Below, piece after piece: positions 17,698 through 25,863 of a DNA stretch of 64,000 nt. Source of the DNA: Acidobacteriota bacterium (lineage in GTDB: Bacteria; Acidobacteriota; Terriglobia; Bryobacterales; Bryobacteraceae). The translations under genes were made by a program, and so were the position numbers. The stretch covers positions 28,647-92,646 of the forward strand of contig JANXXI010000005.1 in assembly GCA_025350695.1 (NCBI GenBank), read 5' to 3'. Below the pieces are notes generated by a model. That model made no database searches and was not told where the DNA came from. It saw only the letters and a list, made by a program, of their open reading frames with translations. The first letter of the stretch is position 1. Every line of letters begins with the position of its first letter.

Positions 17698-17910
17698 TTA
17701 TTTAATCGCCAGGGTAACTGTGCTGCTATAAGACCCGTCGAGATTCGAGATGACCGGGACCGAAGATCCTTTGGGTGCAGTCGTAGGAATCTCGATGTTG
17801 AGTTGGTACAGTCCAACGAATCCAGGCGCAAGACCGGGAAATAAAACCTTCGCTTGTGCCAATCCTACTAGTACGGTGGGTCGATGAGACGCTTGAGGAT
17901 ATCCGCAGTA
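17698..17910 (-). pseudogene. Stranded C-terminal fragment of a TIGR03437-domain protein
   Basis: The minus strand is open from about 17910 to a TAA at 17698-17700 but has no start codon. The translation ends with VLFPGLAPGFVGLYQLNIEIP and then VPVISNLDGSYSSTVTLAIK, which is the typical last segment of the TIGR03437 domain (compare GVYQINFRIP in the intact protein at 7776-11234). Only about 60 residues remain, so this is a gene fragment, not a gene. It lies between two copies of the LytTR gene tail. It probably arrived by recombination with one of the many TIGR03437 genes of such genomes. Confidence 0.75.
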
Positions 17911-17913
17911 AAG

Positions 17914-18705
17914 CTAAAGCTTCAACAGCGTCCGCAACCGCTTCGTCTGTACCCTGCTCACAGGCACTTCCGTCTGCTTCTTGTCGTCCATCTTCAATTG
18001 AAACGTGCTCTTAAACCAGGGAATTACTTCCCGGATCTTGTTAATGTTCACCAGCCACGAACGATGCACGCGCCAGAACTGGTCTGGGTCAAGCGTCGAT
18101 TGCAGTTCCTCCATGGTGTCGTAATTCGTCTCGCCCTCAACGCTCGAAGCAATCACGGAAATCACGCCGTCGTCAATCGTCGCGAAAATAATTTCCTGCG
18201 AATCCACTATGTAGTGCCGGCCTGCCTTGCGAACTAGAATTTTCGCGTTCACAGGGGCCGAGGTTCTGGGTGAGGCGGGAGTCAGACTAATCGCTTCTGC
18301 AATTCGGGTCCGCTCAGCAACGATGCGCCGCGCCCGCTCAATGGTTTCGGCCAACCGCGCCTTTTCCACTGGCTTCAGAATGTAATCGGTAGCTTCCAGA
18401 CGAAAAGCCTCCAACGCATAATTTTCATACGCGGTGGCCATCACAAAATAGGGAAGGGGTATTTTTTTCTCGCGAAGATTGCGAATGACGCCTATGCCGT
18501 CAAGGCCGGGCATTTCCACGTCAAGAAAAACCAGATCGGGCTCTATGTTCTCGATAAGCTTCGCCGCTTCGATGCCGTTGCTCGCGGTGGCAATGATCTC
18601 TATGTCCGGAAAGTCCTTCAAAAGGAACGACAGTTCGTCACGCGCCAGTTGTTCGTCATCTACAACGATCGTGGAAATCGTCGAAATTGTCGCGCGACCT
18701 TGCAT
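17914..18705 (-). CDS. LytTR-family response regulator
   Basis: A 263-residue two-domain regulator. The receiver domain (about residues 10-130) has the acidic pair Asp16-Asp17, the phosphorylation site Asp62 in FLDVEMPGLDG, and the conserved Lys of YILKP. The LytTR DNA-binding domain (about 155-263) contains FWRVHRSWLVNINKI, the hallmark helix-strand segment. Start chosen at ATG 18705 because it is the only start that begins just before the receiver fold; longer frames add an unlikely 51-residue leader. No histidine kinase is adjacent, so it is an orphan regulator. The target genes are unknown. Confidence 0.9.
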   Translation of the reverse strand: MQGRATISTISTIVVDDEQLARDELSFLLKDFPDIEIIATASNGIEAAKLIENIEPDLVFLDVEMPGLDGIGVIRNLREKKIPLPYFVMATAYENYALEAFRLEATDYILKPVEKARLAETIERARRIVAERTRIAEAISLTPASPRTSAPVNAKILVRKAGRHYIVDSQEIIFATIDDGVISVIASSVEGETNYDTMEELQSTLDPDQFWRVHRSWLVNINKIREVIPWFKSTFQLKMDDKKQTEVPVSRVQTKRLRTLLKL

Positions 18706-18714
18706 GACAGTGAT

Positions 18715-18720
18715 AGTATA
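18715..18720 (-). promoter_or_regulatory. Candidate -10 element of the LytTR regulator gene
   Basis: The minus strand reads TATACT here (5/6 to TATAAT), only nine bases before the chosen ATG at 18705, so transcription would begin within a few bases of the start codon. There is no convincing Shine-Dalgarno and no clear -35 hexamer. This suggests a leaderless or nearly leaderless mRNA, but rests on one short motif. Confidence 0.3.
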
Positions 18721-18953
18721 ACATTGAGCCTGTTTTTTAACCGAATTGTCGCGATGCGAGAATTTTTTCGACTTTGCCCAAAGTGTCAACCGTGCAAATT
18801 GCGTCAACCAAAGGAAAAATCGGGATCTTGATGCCAGAAATCGGCACTGCAAGCACAACAGTCTTGACCGATGCTGGGACCGGAGCCGAGGCTGCGGGAG
18901 ATGATGATTTCACCTCGGTACTCGATTGCTTGAATAGGACACTTTTTTCGTAA

Positions 18954-19964
18954 ATGAAAGTATTGGTAATTGGCGGCACGCTCTTCATAGGACGAAATCT
19001 GGTTCAGGAATTACTGAAAGCCGGACATGACGTGACCGTGCTTCATCGCAAACCCGAGCATGAGTTTGGCAAGAAGGTTCACAATCTGCAGGCGGATCGT
19101 AATGATCCCAACCAGATGAAGACCGCTCTAACGGGCAAGGGCTTTGAGGTTGTGTTTGACAACGTTTATGATTGGGAGCGCGGGACCACAGCCGCCCAAG
19201 TGGAAGGCTCAGCCCGCGCGGCGATGGGCGAATCTCTAAAACGCTATATCTTCATTTCGAGCGTGGCTGCCTATTCAGACGGCTTGAACCATTACGAGGG
19301 CGATGCACTCGCCGACGACAATCATCCCGAAGCTTACATGCGTAACAAGGCGATGAGCGAGCGCATGCTGTTCAGGTTGCACCAACGCCACAATTTTCCA
19401 GCCGTCACCCTCCGCCCCCCTTACATTTATGGCCCAGGGAATCCTTTCTATCGCGAAGCATTTTTTTGGGATCGAATTCGGGACGGGCGTCAAGTGATTG
19501 TGCCCAGCGATGGCCGCCGGTTGATGCAATTTGTGTTTGTGAAGGATTTGGTACAGGCCTGTTTGCGCGCCATGGAAGAACCGGCGGCAATCGGGCATGC
19601 GTTCAACATCGCCAGCCCCAAACCGCAAACGCAGAACGACATGGTGCAAGCCTTAGCGGATGCGGCGGGCAAGAAAGTGGAAATCATCCGCATTCCGCGA
19701 GAGAGGATTCTTCGCGCCGGCGGTCATCCAATGGGTCCGCAACTTTACTTCGGCATGTATTTCGATATGCCACCGATCACGATGCTTGTGACCAAGGCGC
19801 AGCGTGTGCTGAAGTTCAAGCCAACCGACTTTGCCACTGGAATGAAAGAAACCTATAAGTGGTACAAAACCAATAGCCCGTTCCCCGCTCCGAATTACGC
19901 GTTCGAGGATGCATTGTTAGCCCGTCTGGCGTCGCCTCCGGTTACCCGGCCTGCCCACGCGTAA
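18954..19964 (+). CDS. NAD-dependent epimerase/dehydratase (extended SDR)
   Basis: A 336-residue extended short-chain dehydrogenase. The N-terminal Rossmann motif is VLVIGGTLFIGRNLV, the central ISSVAAYS strand holds the catalytic Ser, and YMRNK gives the Tyr-xxx-Lys pair. LRPPYIYGPGNP is the usual substrate-side motif. The closest style is the atypical SDR group that includes nucleotide-sugar epimerase-like and chloroplast RNA-binding relatives; the substrate cannot be told. The gene stands alone, transcribed away from the LytTR gene across a 248-base gap in which I see no other gene. Confidence 0.85.
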   Translation: MKVLVIGGTLFIGRNLVQELLKAGHDVTVLHRKPEHEFGKKVHNLQADRNDPNQMKTALTGKGFEVVFDNVYDWERGTTAAQVEGSARAAMGESLKRYIFISSVAAYSDGLNHYEGDALADDNHPEAYMRNKAMSERMLFRLHQRHNFPAVTLRPPYIYGPGNPFYREAFFWDRIRDGRQVIVPSDGRRLMQFVFVKDLVQACLRAMEEPAAIGHAFNIASPKPQTQNDMVQALADAAGKKVEIIRIPRERILRAGGHPMGPQLYFGMYFDMPPITMLVTKAQRVLKFKPTDFATGMKETYKWYKTNSPFPAPNYAFEDALLARLASPPVTRPAHA

Positions 19965-19974
19965 CTAGGAAACA

Positions 19975-20002
19975 CGGACGAGACGCCTTTTGCGTTCGTC
20001 CG
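19975..20002 (+). terminator. Stem-loop after the epimerase gene
   Basis: CGGACGA and ACGC (split by one bulged G) pair with GCGTTCGTCCG across a CTTTT loop, 11 bases after the epimerase stop. Position and stability suit a transcription end, but no T-run follows, so a Rho-independent terminator is not proven. Confidence 0.45.
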
Positions 20003-20144
20003 GGCAGCCATCTTCCCGGCATTGCCTACTGGATTCCCTCCGTGTTGCGGGTGGTAATGCTCTGGTCTGGGTCGAATGTTACCAGTGGGGCAGAGCCGTG
20101 CTCGGCCCCACTACCGTTCGCCAGCAAGAAGCTATCATTGAAAA

Positions 20145-22316
20145 ATGATCCCATTCCGGCATACCCTCGCAGCCTGTATATTCGCCTGCGCGGCGCTCGC
20201 CCAAGACAGCAAAACGTACAAGCAAGGCCACTCGCACATCGGTACGGCCTTCGATGAAGGCCCGCGCCAGAAGCCTTGGGTTATCGAAGGCATCGGCCAA
20301 TCGCACTTTCCGATCACGACCAAAAATCCCGAAGTACAAAAATGGTTTGACCAGGGCGTAGCACTCCTACATTCGTTCTGGTATTACGAAGCGGAACGCT
20401 CGTTCCGCTGGTGCCTCAAACTGGAACCGGAAAACGCCATGGCGTACTGGGGGCTCGCTCTCTCCGCAATGAATCCAGACCGCGCGACAGACTTCGTTAC
20501 CGAAGCTGTGAAACGCAAGGCTACCGTCACCGGCCGCGAGCGCCTCTACATTGAATGGCTGGCCGCGGGACGGTTACCGGATCCGTTTCAAGACAAGCCT
20601 GAAGACAACGAAAGGGGCGACGACAATGCTCGTAAGGTGCTTGAGACGCTGTGCATCAAGTATCCGGACGACATGGAAGCCAAAGCCTTTCTCGCGCTTG
20701 CCAGCATGGGTTCTAATCGCTATGGCGCCGAGTTGATGATTCGCGAAGTACTGGCGAAACAACCCGACCATCCCGGCGCGCATCACTATCGCATCCACAA
20801 CTGGGACTATCACGAACCAGAGCAAGCACTGTTCAGCGCCGGGCGTTATGGAAAGATTGTCCCGGGCATTGGCCATGCATTGCATATGCCAGGCCATATC
20901 TACAGTATTGTTGGCATGTGGCGCGAAGCCGCCATTTCGATGGACGCCGCTACACGCGCGGAAAAGCAATACATGCGCGATAGCCTGACCTTCCCTTTCA
21001 ACAACTGGAATTACGCGCATAACCGCTACTATCTTTCCTATATTCAGGAGCAGTTAGGAATGCCGGCGGCCGCCATCGCCGGAGCCCGTCAATTGATCGA
21101 TGCGCCGAAAGATCCGAAAGACAACACAGACCACTGGCGGAGCACTCGCTCCTTTGGGTTGGCAGCCTTAGCCCGAGCCCTGTTGCGGTTCGGTCGGTTT
21201 GAAGAGCTCGCCGATGGCAAGACTGTGCCTTGGCGCGAGAAGGTGTTCTACGACAAAATGAGCAAAGCCTACTTCGAGGCACGGGCGCATTTCGCGATGG
21301 GCAAGACGGACAAGGCCGTCAAATCCATTTCCGCGCATACCGCGTTGAAGCCCGAGCTGGAAAAGAATAAAGAGGTGGAGCAGGTCTGGCAGATTCAATC
21401 GCAGGAACTAAAGGCGCGGCTGGCGTTCGCGCGTGGCGACACATTGAGGGGCCTCGCATTAATGGGGGAAGCCGCAGAACGGGAGTTTAAGCTGCAATTG
21501 AAGTACGCGGATCCGCCGACTTATCCCGAGGCGTTGTACAACAGCCTGGGGGAAATGTATCTGGAAGCAAAAAGCCCCGCGCTTGCCGCGAAGGCCTTCG
21601 AGAAGGGGCTGGAGCTTACCAAGATGGACCTGTTCGCGTTGTCCGGATTGGTTCGCGCGCATCACGCCTTGGGGCATAGCGAAGAAGCAAAAAAGTATGC
21701 CGATATGCTGGCCTTCGCCACCTCAGGCAGCGAACCGGACCTACGCGCAGTTCGATTGGCGGCGGAAACCGGAATCAAGGGCGAGCCGCGCGATGGCGCT
21801 CCAGCCCAGCAACGTGACTACAGTAAGATGTCTCTAGACCAATATGGGCCTTCCGTTTGGGAACCATACACGGCCCCTGCGTTTGATGTTCGCGACGCCT
21901 CAGCTAAGGCAGTGAATCTTGCAGACTTTAGCGGCAAGAACGTTGTGTTGGTGTTTTATCTTGGCCAAGAATGCCCGCACTGCATGTTGCAATTGCATAA
22001 GCTAGGCAAGATGGCGGACGATTGGAAGAAGCTGGACACAGTGCTGTTGGCCGTCAGCAGCCAGACGCCGGAGAAGAACAAGGAAACACTGAAAGCCCTA
22101 GGCGCGCTGCCCTGGCAACTGCTTTCTGATCGCGATCATGCGGTGGCGCGGCGCTGGCATTCTTATGATGATTTCGAAGAGATGGAGTTGCACTCAACCG
22201 TACTGATCGACAAAAAAGGGCGTGTCTATTGGGGCCGCTTCGGTGGCGATCCATTCAACGACACGGAATTTTTAACGGCGCAAATCGAGCAGATGAACAC
22301 TCTAAGGGAGAAGTAA
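20145..22316 (+). CDS. Secreted TPR protein fused to a C-terminal peroxiredoxin/TlpA domain
   Basis: A 723-residue exported protein (signal peptide about 1-19). The middle is a TPR-like helical region that begins with the WFDQGVALLHSFWYYEAERSF motif, seen in a secreted TPR family of Acidobacteria and relatives, and includes HHYRIHNWDYHEPEQAL and HALHMPGHIYS with several histidines. The last 170 residues form a redoxin domain: NVVLVFYLGQECPHCMLQL with a CPHC active site at about residue 611-614, then HSTVLIDKKGRVYW. Fusion of a peroxiredoxin-type domain to this TPR family suggests redox control or repair of a bound partner; the partner is unknown. Monocistronic, 37 bases before the sulfatase gene. 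Confidence 0.82.
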   Translation: MIPFRHTLAACIFACAALAQDSKTYKQGHSHIGTAFDEGPRQKPWVIEGIGQSHFPITTKNPEVQKWFDQGVALLHSFWYYEAERSFRWCLKLEPENAMAYWGLALSAMNPDRATDFVTEAVKRKATVTGRERLYIEWLAAGRLPDPFQDKPEDNERGDDNARKVLETLCIKYPDDMEAKAFLALASMGSNRYGAELMIREVLAKQPDHPGAHHYRIHNWDYHEPEQALFSAGRYGKIVPGIGHALHMPGHIYSIVGMWREAAISMDAATRAEKQYMRDSLTFPFNNWNYAHNRYYLSYIQEQLGMPAAAIAGARQLIDAPKDPKDNTDHWRSTRSFGLAALARALLRFGRFEELADGKTVPWREKVFYDKMSKAYFEARAHFAMGKTDKAVKSISAHTALKPELEKNKEVEQVWQIQSQELKARLAFARGDTLRGLALMGEAAEREFKLQLKYADPPTYPEALYNSLGEMYLEAKSPALAAKAFEKGLELTKMDLFALSGLVRAHHALGHSEEAKKYADMLAFATSGSEPDLRAVRLAAETGIKGEPRDGAPAQQRDYSKMSLDQYGPSVWEPYTAPAFDVRDASAKAVNLADFSGKNVVLVFYLGQECPHCMLQLHKLGKMADDWKKLDTVLLAVSSQTPEKNKETLKALGALPWQLLSDRDHAVARRWHSYDDFEEMELHSTVLIDKKGRVYWGRFGGDPFNDTEFLTAQIEQMNTLREK

Positions 22317-22353
22317 TCCAACACCTGGGCGAACCCGTTATACTGCTTAGTGA

Positions 22354-23682
22354 ATGATTTCATCCCGACGCGCTTTCTTGAAGTCCGCATGTACCGCAGC
22401 CTTCGCTTCCGCGCTTCCCGCACAGCAGCCTAAGCGTCCCAACATTGTTTTGATCCTGGCGGATGACATGGGCCAGGAATGCCTTGGCTGCTATGGCGGC
22501 ATGGACTACGCCACGCCGAATCTCGACGCGCTGGCCAAAGGCGGCATCCGTTTCACACATGCCTACGCACAGCCCCTCTGCACGCCTACGCGCATGCAGC
22601 TGATGACCGGCCAATACAACTTCCGCAATTGGAAAGCGTTTGGCGTGATGGATCCCGACGAGAGAACCTTCGGCCACATTATGAAAACGGAAGGCTACAA
22701 AACCTGCATCGCCGGCAAGTGGCAACTCTACAGTTACAACCCACCCGATTTCAAAGCCGAATGGCGAGGCAAGGGGAAACAGGCCAAGGACGCCGGCTTC
22801 GATGAATACTGCCTGTGGCACGCTTGGCAAACCGAGGACAAAGGTTCCCGCTACGCCGACCCTACGTTCGACGAAAACGGAATCCTCAAAACCTTTAAGG
22901 GCAAGTATGGCGAGGACGTCTTCAGCTACTACATCAACAACTTCATGGAACGGCATCGCAATCAGCCCTTCTTCGTTTACTATCCAATGGTGCTGACCCA
23001 TCCACCGTACATGCCAACCCCACGCAGCGACGAATGGGCCTCCGGCGATCGCCTAAAGGCCGATCCAAAACACTATGGAGCCATGGTGGAATACATGGAC
23101 GAAGTAGTTGGGCGCGTGCTCGCAACGCTTGACCGGTTGGGCCTTCGCGAACAGACACTAGTGCTTTTCTACAGTGACAACGGCACGCCGCAAGGCATCA
23201 AGACCCGAACCAAAATCGGCGTGGTGGAAGGAGGCAAGGGACTAACCACCGATGCCGGAATGCATGTGCCCTTGATCGCCGATTGGCAAGGCGTGACTCC
23301 GCGCGGCGCTGTATTGGACGATTTAGTGGATTCAACCGATTTCCTCCCGACCATGCTCGAAGCAGTCAAGGCCAGGTATGCCTCGCGTTTGAAACTTGAC
23401 GGGCATAGCTTTCTGCCGCAATTGCGCGGCGAGGAAGGCAAGCCCCGCGAATGGATCTATAGTCACTATGATCCGCAGCCCGGCCACGACAAAGAGCACT
23501 TCAAGCTGACAAAATTCGCCCGCGATCAGCGATACAAACTCTATAGCGACGGCCGCTTTTTTGACGTCGAGAAGGATGTGCTGGAGCAGCACCCGCTAAA
23601 GAAGAATGAAGGTGGCAAGGAGGCGGCGCGGGTGAGGAAGAAGCTGCAGCGCGTGATTGCCGAGATGACGGGTAAGCTTTAG
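22354..23682 (+). CDS. Type I sulfatase (arylsulfatase-like), Tat-exported
   Basis: A 442-residue sulfatase of the alkaline-phosphatase fold. A Tat-type leader (SSRRAFLKS) starts the protein. Metal ligands are seen in LILADDMG (Asp37, Asp38), and the sulfatase signature CTPTR begins at Cys76, the residue that must be oxidised to formylglycine for activity. A later FYSDNGTPQG segment supplies further metal ligands. Sulfatases cleave sulfate esters from organic or polysaccharide substrates; the substrate is not evident. Maturation needs a formylglycine-generating enzyme: the SUMF1-like protein at 24568-25863 lacks the usual first catalytic Cys, so another one must be assumed elsewhere. The gene overlaps the convergent apbE-like gene by four bases. 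Confidence 0.9.
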   Translation: MISSRRAFLKSACTAAFASALPAQQPKRPNIVLILADDMGQECLGCYGGMDYATPNLDALAKGGIRFTHAYAQPLCTPTRMQLMTGQYNFRNWKAFGVMDPDERTFGHIMKTEGYKTCIAGKWQLYSYNPPDFKAEWRGKGKQAKDAGFDEYCLWHAWQTEDKGSRYADPTFDENGILKTFKGKYGEDVFSYYINNFMERHRNQPFFVYYPMVLTHPPYMPTPRSDEWASGDRLKADPKHYGAMVEYMDEVVGRVLATLDRLGLREQTLVLFYSDNGTPQGIKTRTKIGVVEGGKGLTTDAGMHVPLIADWQGVTPRGAVLDDLVDSTDFLPTMLEAVKARYASRLKLDGHSFLPQLRGEEGKPREWIYSHYDPQPGHDKEHFKLTKFARDQRYKLYSDGRFFDVEKDVLEQHPLKKNEGGKEAARVRKKLQRVIAEMTGKL

Positions 23683-24593
23683 CGAAAGATCACTCGACCA
23701 GCAGGAACCGCTTTCCTAAACCGCGCCCTGCCGCGTTCACCGATCACACACAAAGCAGTATCCCAGCCATCCGCCAGCAAGCCGGTAGACGCGATCGCGC
23801 TTACGGTGAGCCCGTTGGTCAACCCGACCCCCGTGCTGGGGTCCAGTATGTGCGAATAGCGAATGCCGTTCACCTCAATGAATTGCTCCGCCGCGCCCGC
23901 GGTGGAAACCGCCTGATTCACAAGCTGCAACTTCTCGCCCCCATCCAGTTCAATCGTCCAACCCTTCCGGCCCGGTGGCGCGTCACCCACTCGAATGTCG
24001 CCCGAGGCGGCCACTAAAGATTGGCGAAATCCTGCCGCCGACAATATTGCCAACATCTGATCCGCGGCGTACCCCTTTGCAATGCCACCCAGATCCAGTT
24101 GCATGCCCGGCTGCTTCAGCGTGATCGTTTTCCTGCCTGCCTCAATGCTGACTTTCTTATAGGATGTTTTGGCGCGCGCCTCCGCTATTTGATCCACCGA
24201 CGGTAGCCGCCCAGCTTTGCGCGCCTCGCGCCATTGATGCGTCAACGGTCCCAGTGTGATATCGAACGCGCCTTTTGTGCTGCGTGCGATTTCAAGAGAA
24301 GCCGCGACCACTTGGAACAAGTCATTGGACACGCGAACCGGTTTCCCCGCTGGCGCGTGGCACAGCCGGTTCAACTCACTATCAGGTTTGTAGTCGGAAA
24401 GTTTTTGGTCAAGGTCCGCAGCCCGTGCAAAAGCCCGTTTAATGGCGGCTCGCGCTGCCGCTTCGTCCGCTGAGTAAACAACCAAGCGAAACAAAGTACC
24501 CATGTGGGGCTCAGTTGCCTCCACGCGATGCAACTCCTGCGCCGGCGCAAGCGCCAACACAAGCGCGCTAGTTGCTATCCACTTGAACGCCAT
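23679..24593 (-). CDS. apbE: ApbE-family FAD:protein FMN transferase
   Basis: A 304-residue exported protein (signal peptide about 1-19) with ApbE features: GTLFRLVVY, the FAD-binding SDYKPDSELNRL at about 66-76, GAFDITLGPL, LDLGGIAKGYAAD, and the C-terminal HILDPSTG. ApbE attaches FMN through a phosphoester bond to a Ser or Thr of extracytoplasmic proteins. No protein with the FMN-binding domain and its S/T-G-A motif is in the window, so the acceptor is unknown. It starts 26 bases inside the cytochrome-SUMF1 gene and is the third member of that leftward set. Confidence 0.92.
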   Translation of the reverse strand: MAFKWIATSALVLALAPAQELHRVEATEPHMGTLFRLVVYSADEAAARAAIKRAFARAADLDQKLSDYKPDSELNRLCHAPAGKPVRVSNDLFQVVAASLEIARSTKGAFDITLGPLTHQWREARKAGRLPSVDQIAEARAKTSYKKVSIEAGRKTITLKQPGMQLDLGGIAKGYAADQMLAILSAAGFRQSLVAASGDIRVGDAPPGRKGWTIELDGGEKLQLVNQAVSTAGAAEQFIEVNGIRYSHILDPSTGVGLTNGLTVSAIASTGLLADGWDTALCVIGERGRARFRKAVPAGRVIFR

Positions 24594-25863
24594 TGTTCCA
24601 ATATTGGAACATATCCTTCGCCGCCGGAACCTTTAGCGGCCGCACCAACCGGAATCCAAGGAATTGCGCGTCGGTCAAGTACCAAATGCTCTTGGGCAGT
24701 TGCGGATCCTGCATCTTCCAAGAGGAATCGCTTCCGACCCGGGCGCTGCAACTAAGCTTCAAGGCCGGATCGTTCCATGAACCACCGCGCGCGGCGTGCG
24801 GATAAGATTCCTTCGACTTCACCCAGGGATTGGTCTGGGCTTCCGCTCTGTATGGCTCATACTGATCCAGCGTCCACTCCATCACATTCCCTTGCATATC
24901 GAACAGACCCCAAGGGTTCGGTTTCTTCGTGCCCACCTTCTCATACTTGCCGTTCGCGTTCTTTGAAAACCAGGCGTACTCGTTCAGCTTCGCGATATCT
25001 TCTCCGAACGAATAAACGGTGTCCGTTCCAGCGCGGCAAGCATACTCCCACTCTGCTTCAGTCGGCAGACGATAGAAATGTCCAGTTTTCGCGCTCAACC
25101 ACTCTGCGTACTTGTTCGCGGCATGTTGCGTCATGCTAATCGCCGGATAACCATTCAACCCCATGCCGAAGCTCATCTCAACATAAGGCCGCGTTGGCCG
25201 GCTAACAGCATCCACGTTCGGATCAGCGCCACGCGTTTCCCGGGCCTGATCTGGAAACATGAACAATCGGTATTCGTCCCAAGTGACTTCAAACTTGCCC
25301 ATCCAAAATGGATCTATCTTAACTTTGTGGCGGGGCCCTTCATCCTTACTTCTAACCGACCCCATGGTGAACTCCCCGCCGGGAATCGGAACCATCTCAA
25401 AGGAGACATCCGCTCCAGGAACGGTCGTCCTGTACGGCTTCATATCGGCGCCTCTTGTCTCTTTCGACGCAGCCATGATCTGTTGATGCAGACGCTCCAC
25501 CAACGCTGCATCATCCGGCATTCGACTCGCCCTCGATCCCACAACCACCGATTCCGGCCATGGAGCACCCATCGCCACCCAACTTCGTAACGCGGCGCGA
25601 TCGTCGGAGGACAGATGTGCTCCGGCCGGAGGCATCGCGCCCGGTTGGCCCGGGTCACGATCAATCGTTAAGAGCAATACACTCTGGTCCGGTTTACCAG
25701 GGTTCAACACCTTTAACGCGTTCGCACGCTTGTCCAAACGGAGTCCGCCAGCCGCTTTCTCGTTAGAATGGCAGGGCATGCAACTCCTTTCTAGAATCGG
25801 CCGCACCGCCGTAAAATCAGCGGAGAACACTGGCAACGTCAATAGGAAAAAGGCCGTGCGCAT
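24568..25863 (-). CDS. Cytochrome-c (PSCyt1) plus SUMF1/FGE-like domain protein
   Basis: A 431-residue exported protein. After a short signal peptide, a planctomycete-type cytochrome domain has the haem motif CMPCH (Cys28, Cys31, His32) followed by AAGGLRLD. From about residue 150 a SUMF1-like domain begins with MVPIPGGEFTMGS and runs through RLPTEAEWEYACRAG to the GGSWNDP and FRLVRP end. Active formylglycine-generating enzymes have two cysteines after GGS (as in GGSYMC and YC); here the first position is Asp and only one Cys follows, two residues later, so a catalytic role in sulfatase activation is doubtful. Start ATG at 25863 shares one base with the stop of the Gfo/Idh gene (TAATG) and gives a proper signal peptide. 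Confidence 0.85.
   Translation of the reverse strand: MRTAFFLLTLPVFSADFTAVRPILERSCMPCHSNEKAAGGLRLDKRANALKVLNPGKPDQSVLLLTIDRDPGQPGAMPPAGAHLSSDDRAALRSWVAMGAPWPESVVVGSRASRMPDDAALVERLHQQIMAASKETRGADMKPYRTTVPGADVSFEMVPIPGGEFTMGSVRSKDEGPRHKVKIDPFWMGKFEVTWDEYRLFMFPDQARETRGADPNVDAVSRPTRPYVEMSFGMGLNGYPAISMTQHAANKYAEWLSAKTGHFYRLPTEAEWEYACRAGTDTVYSFGEDIAKLNEYAWFSKNANGKYEKVGTKKPNPWGLFDMQGNVMEWTLDQYEPYRAEAQTNPWVKSKESYPHAARGGSWNDPALKLSCSARVGSDSSWKMQDPQLPKSIWYLTDAQFLGFRLVRPLKVPAAKDMFQYWNNGVQVDSN

Noticed and set aside
18737..18988. 83-codon minus-strand frame between LytTR and epimerase genes
   Set aside because: It overlaps the epimerase start, has a biased Ser/Val/Pro translation and no homology I recognise.
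22360..23001. Minus-strand open frame of 213 codons within the sulfatase gene
   Set aside because: Antisense to the catalytic region of the sulfatase; no independent support.
22354..25863. Sulfatase plus its activating formylglycine enzyme as a pair
   Set aside because: The SUMF1-like protein lacks the first catalytic Cys and is on the opposite strand in another operon.
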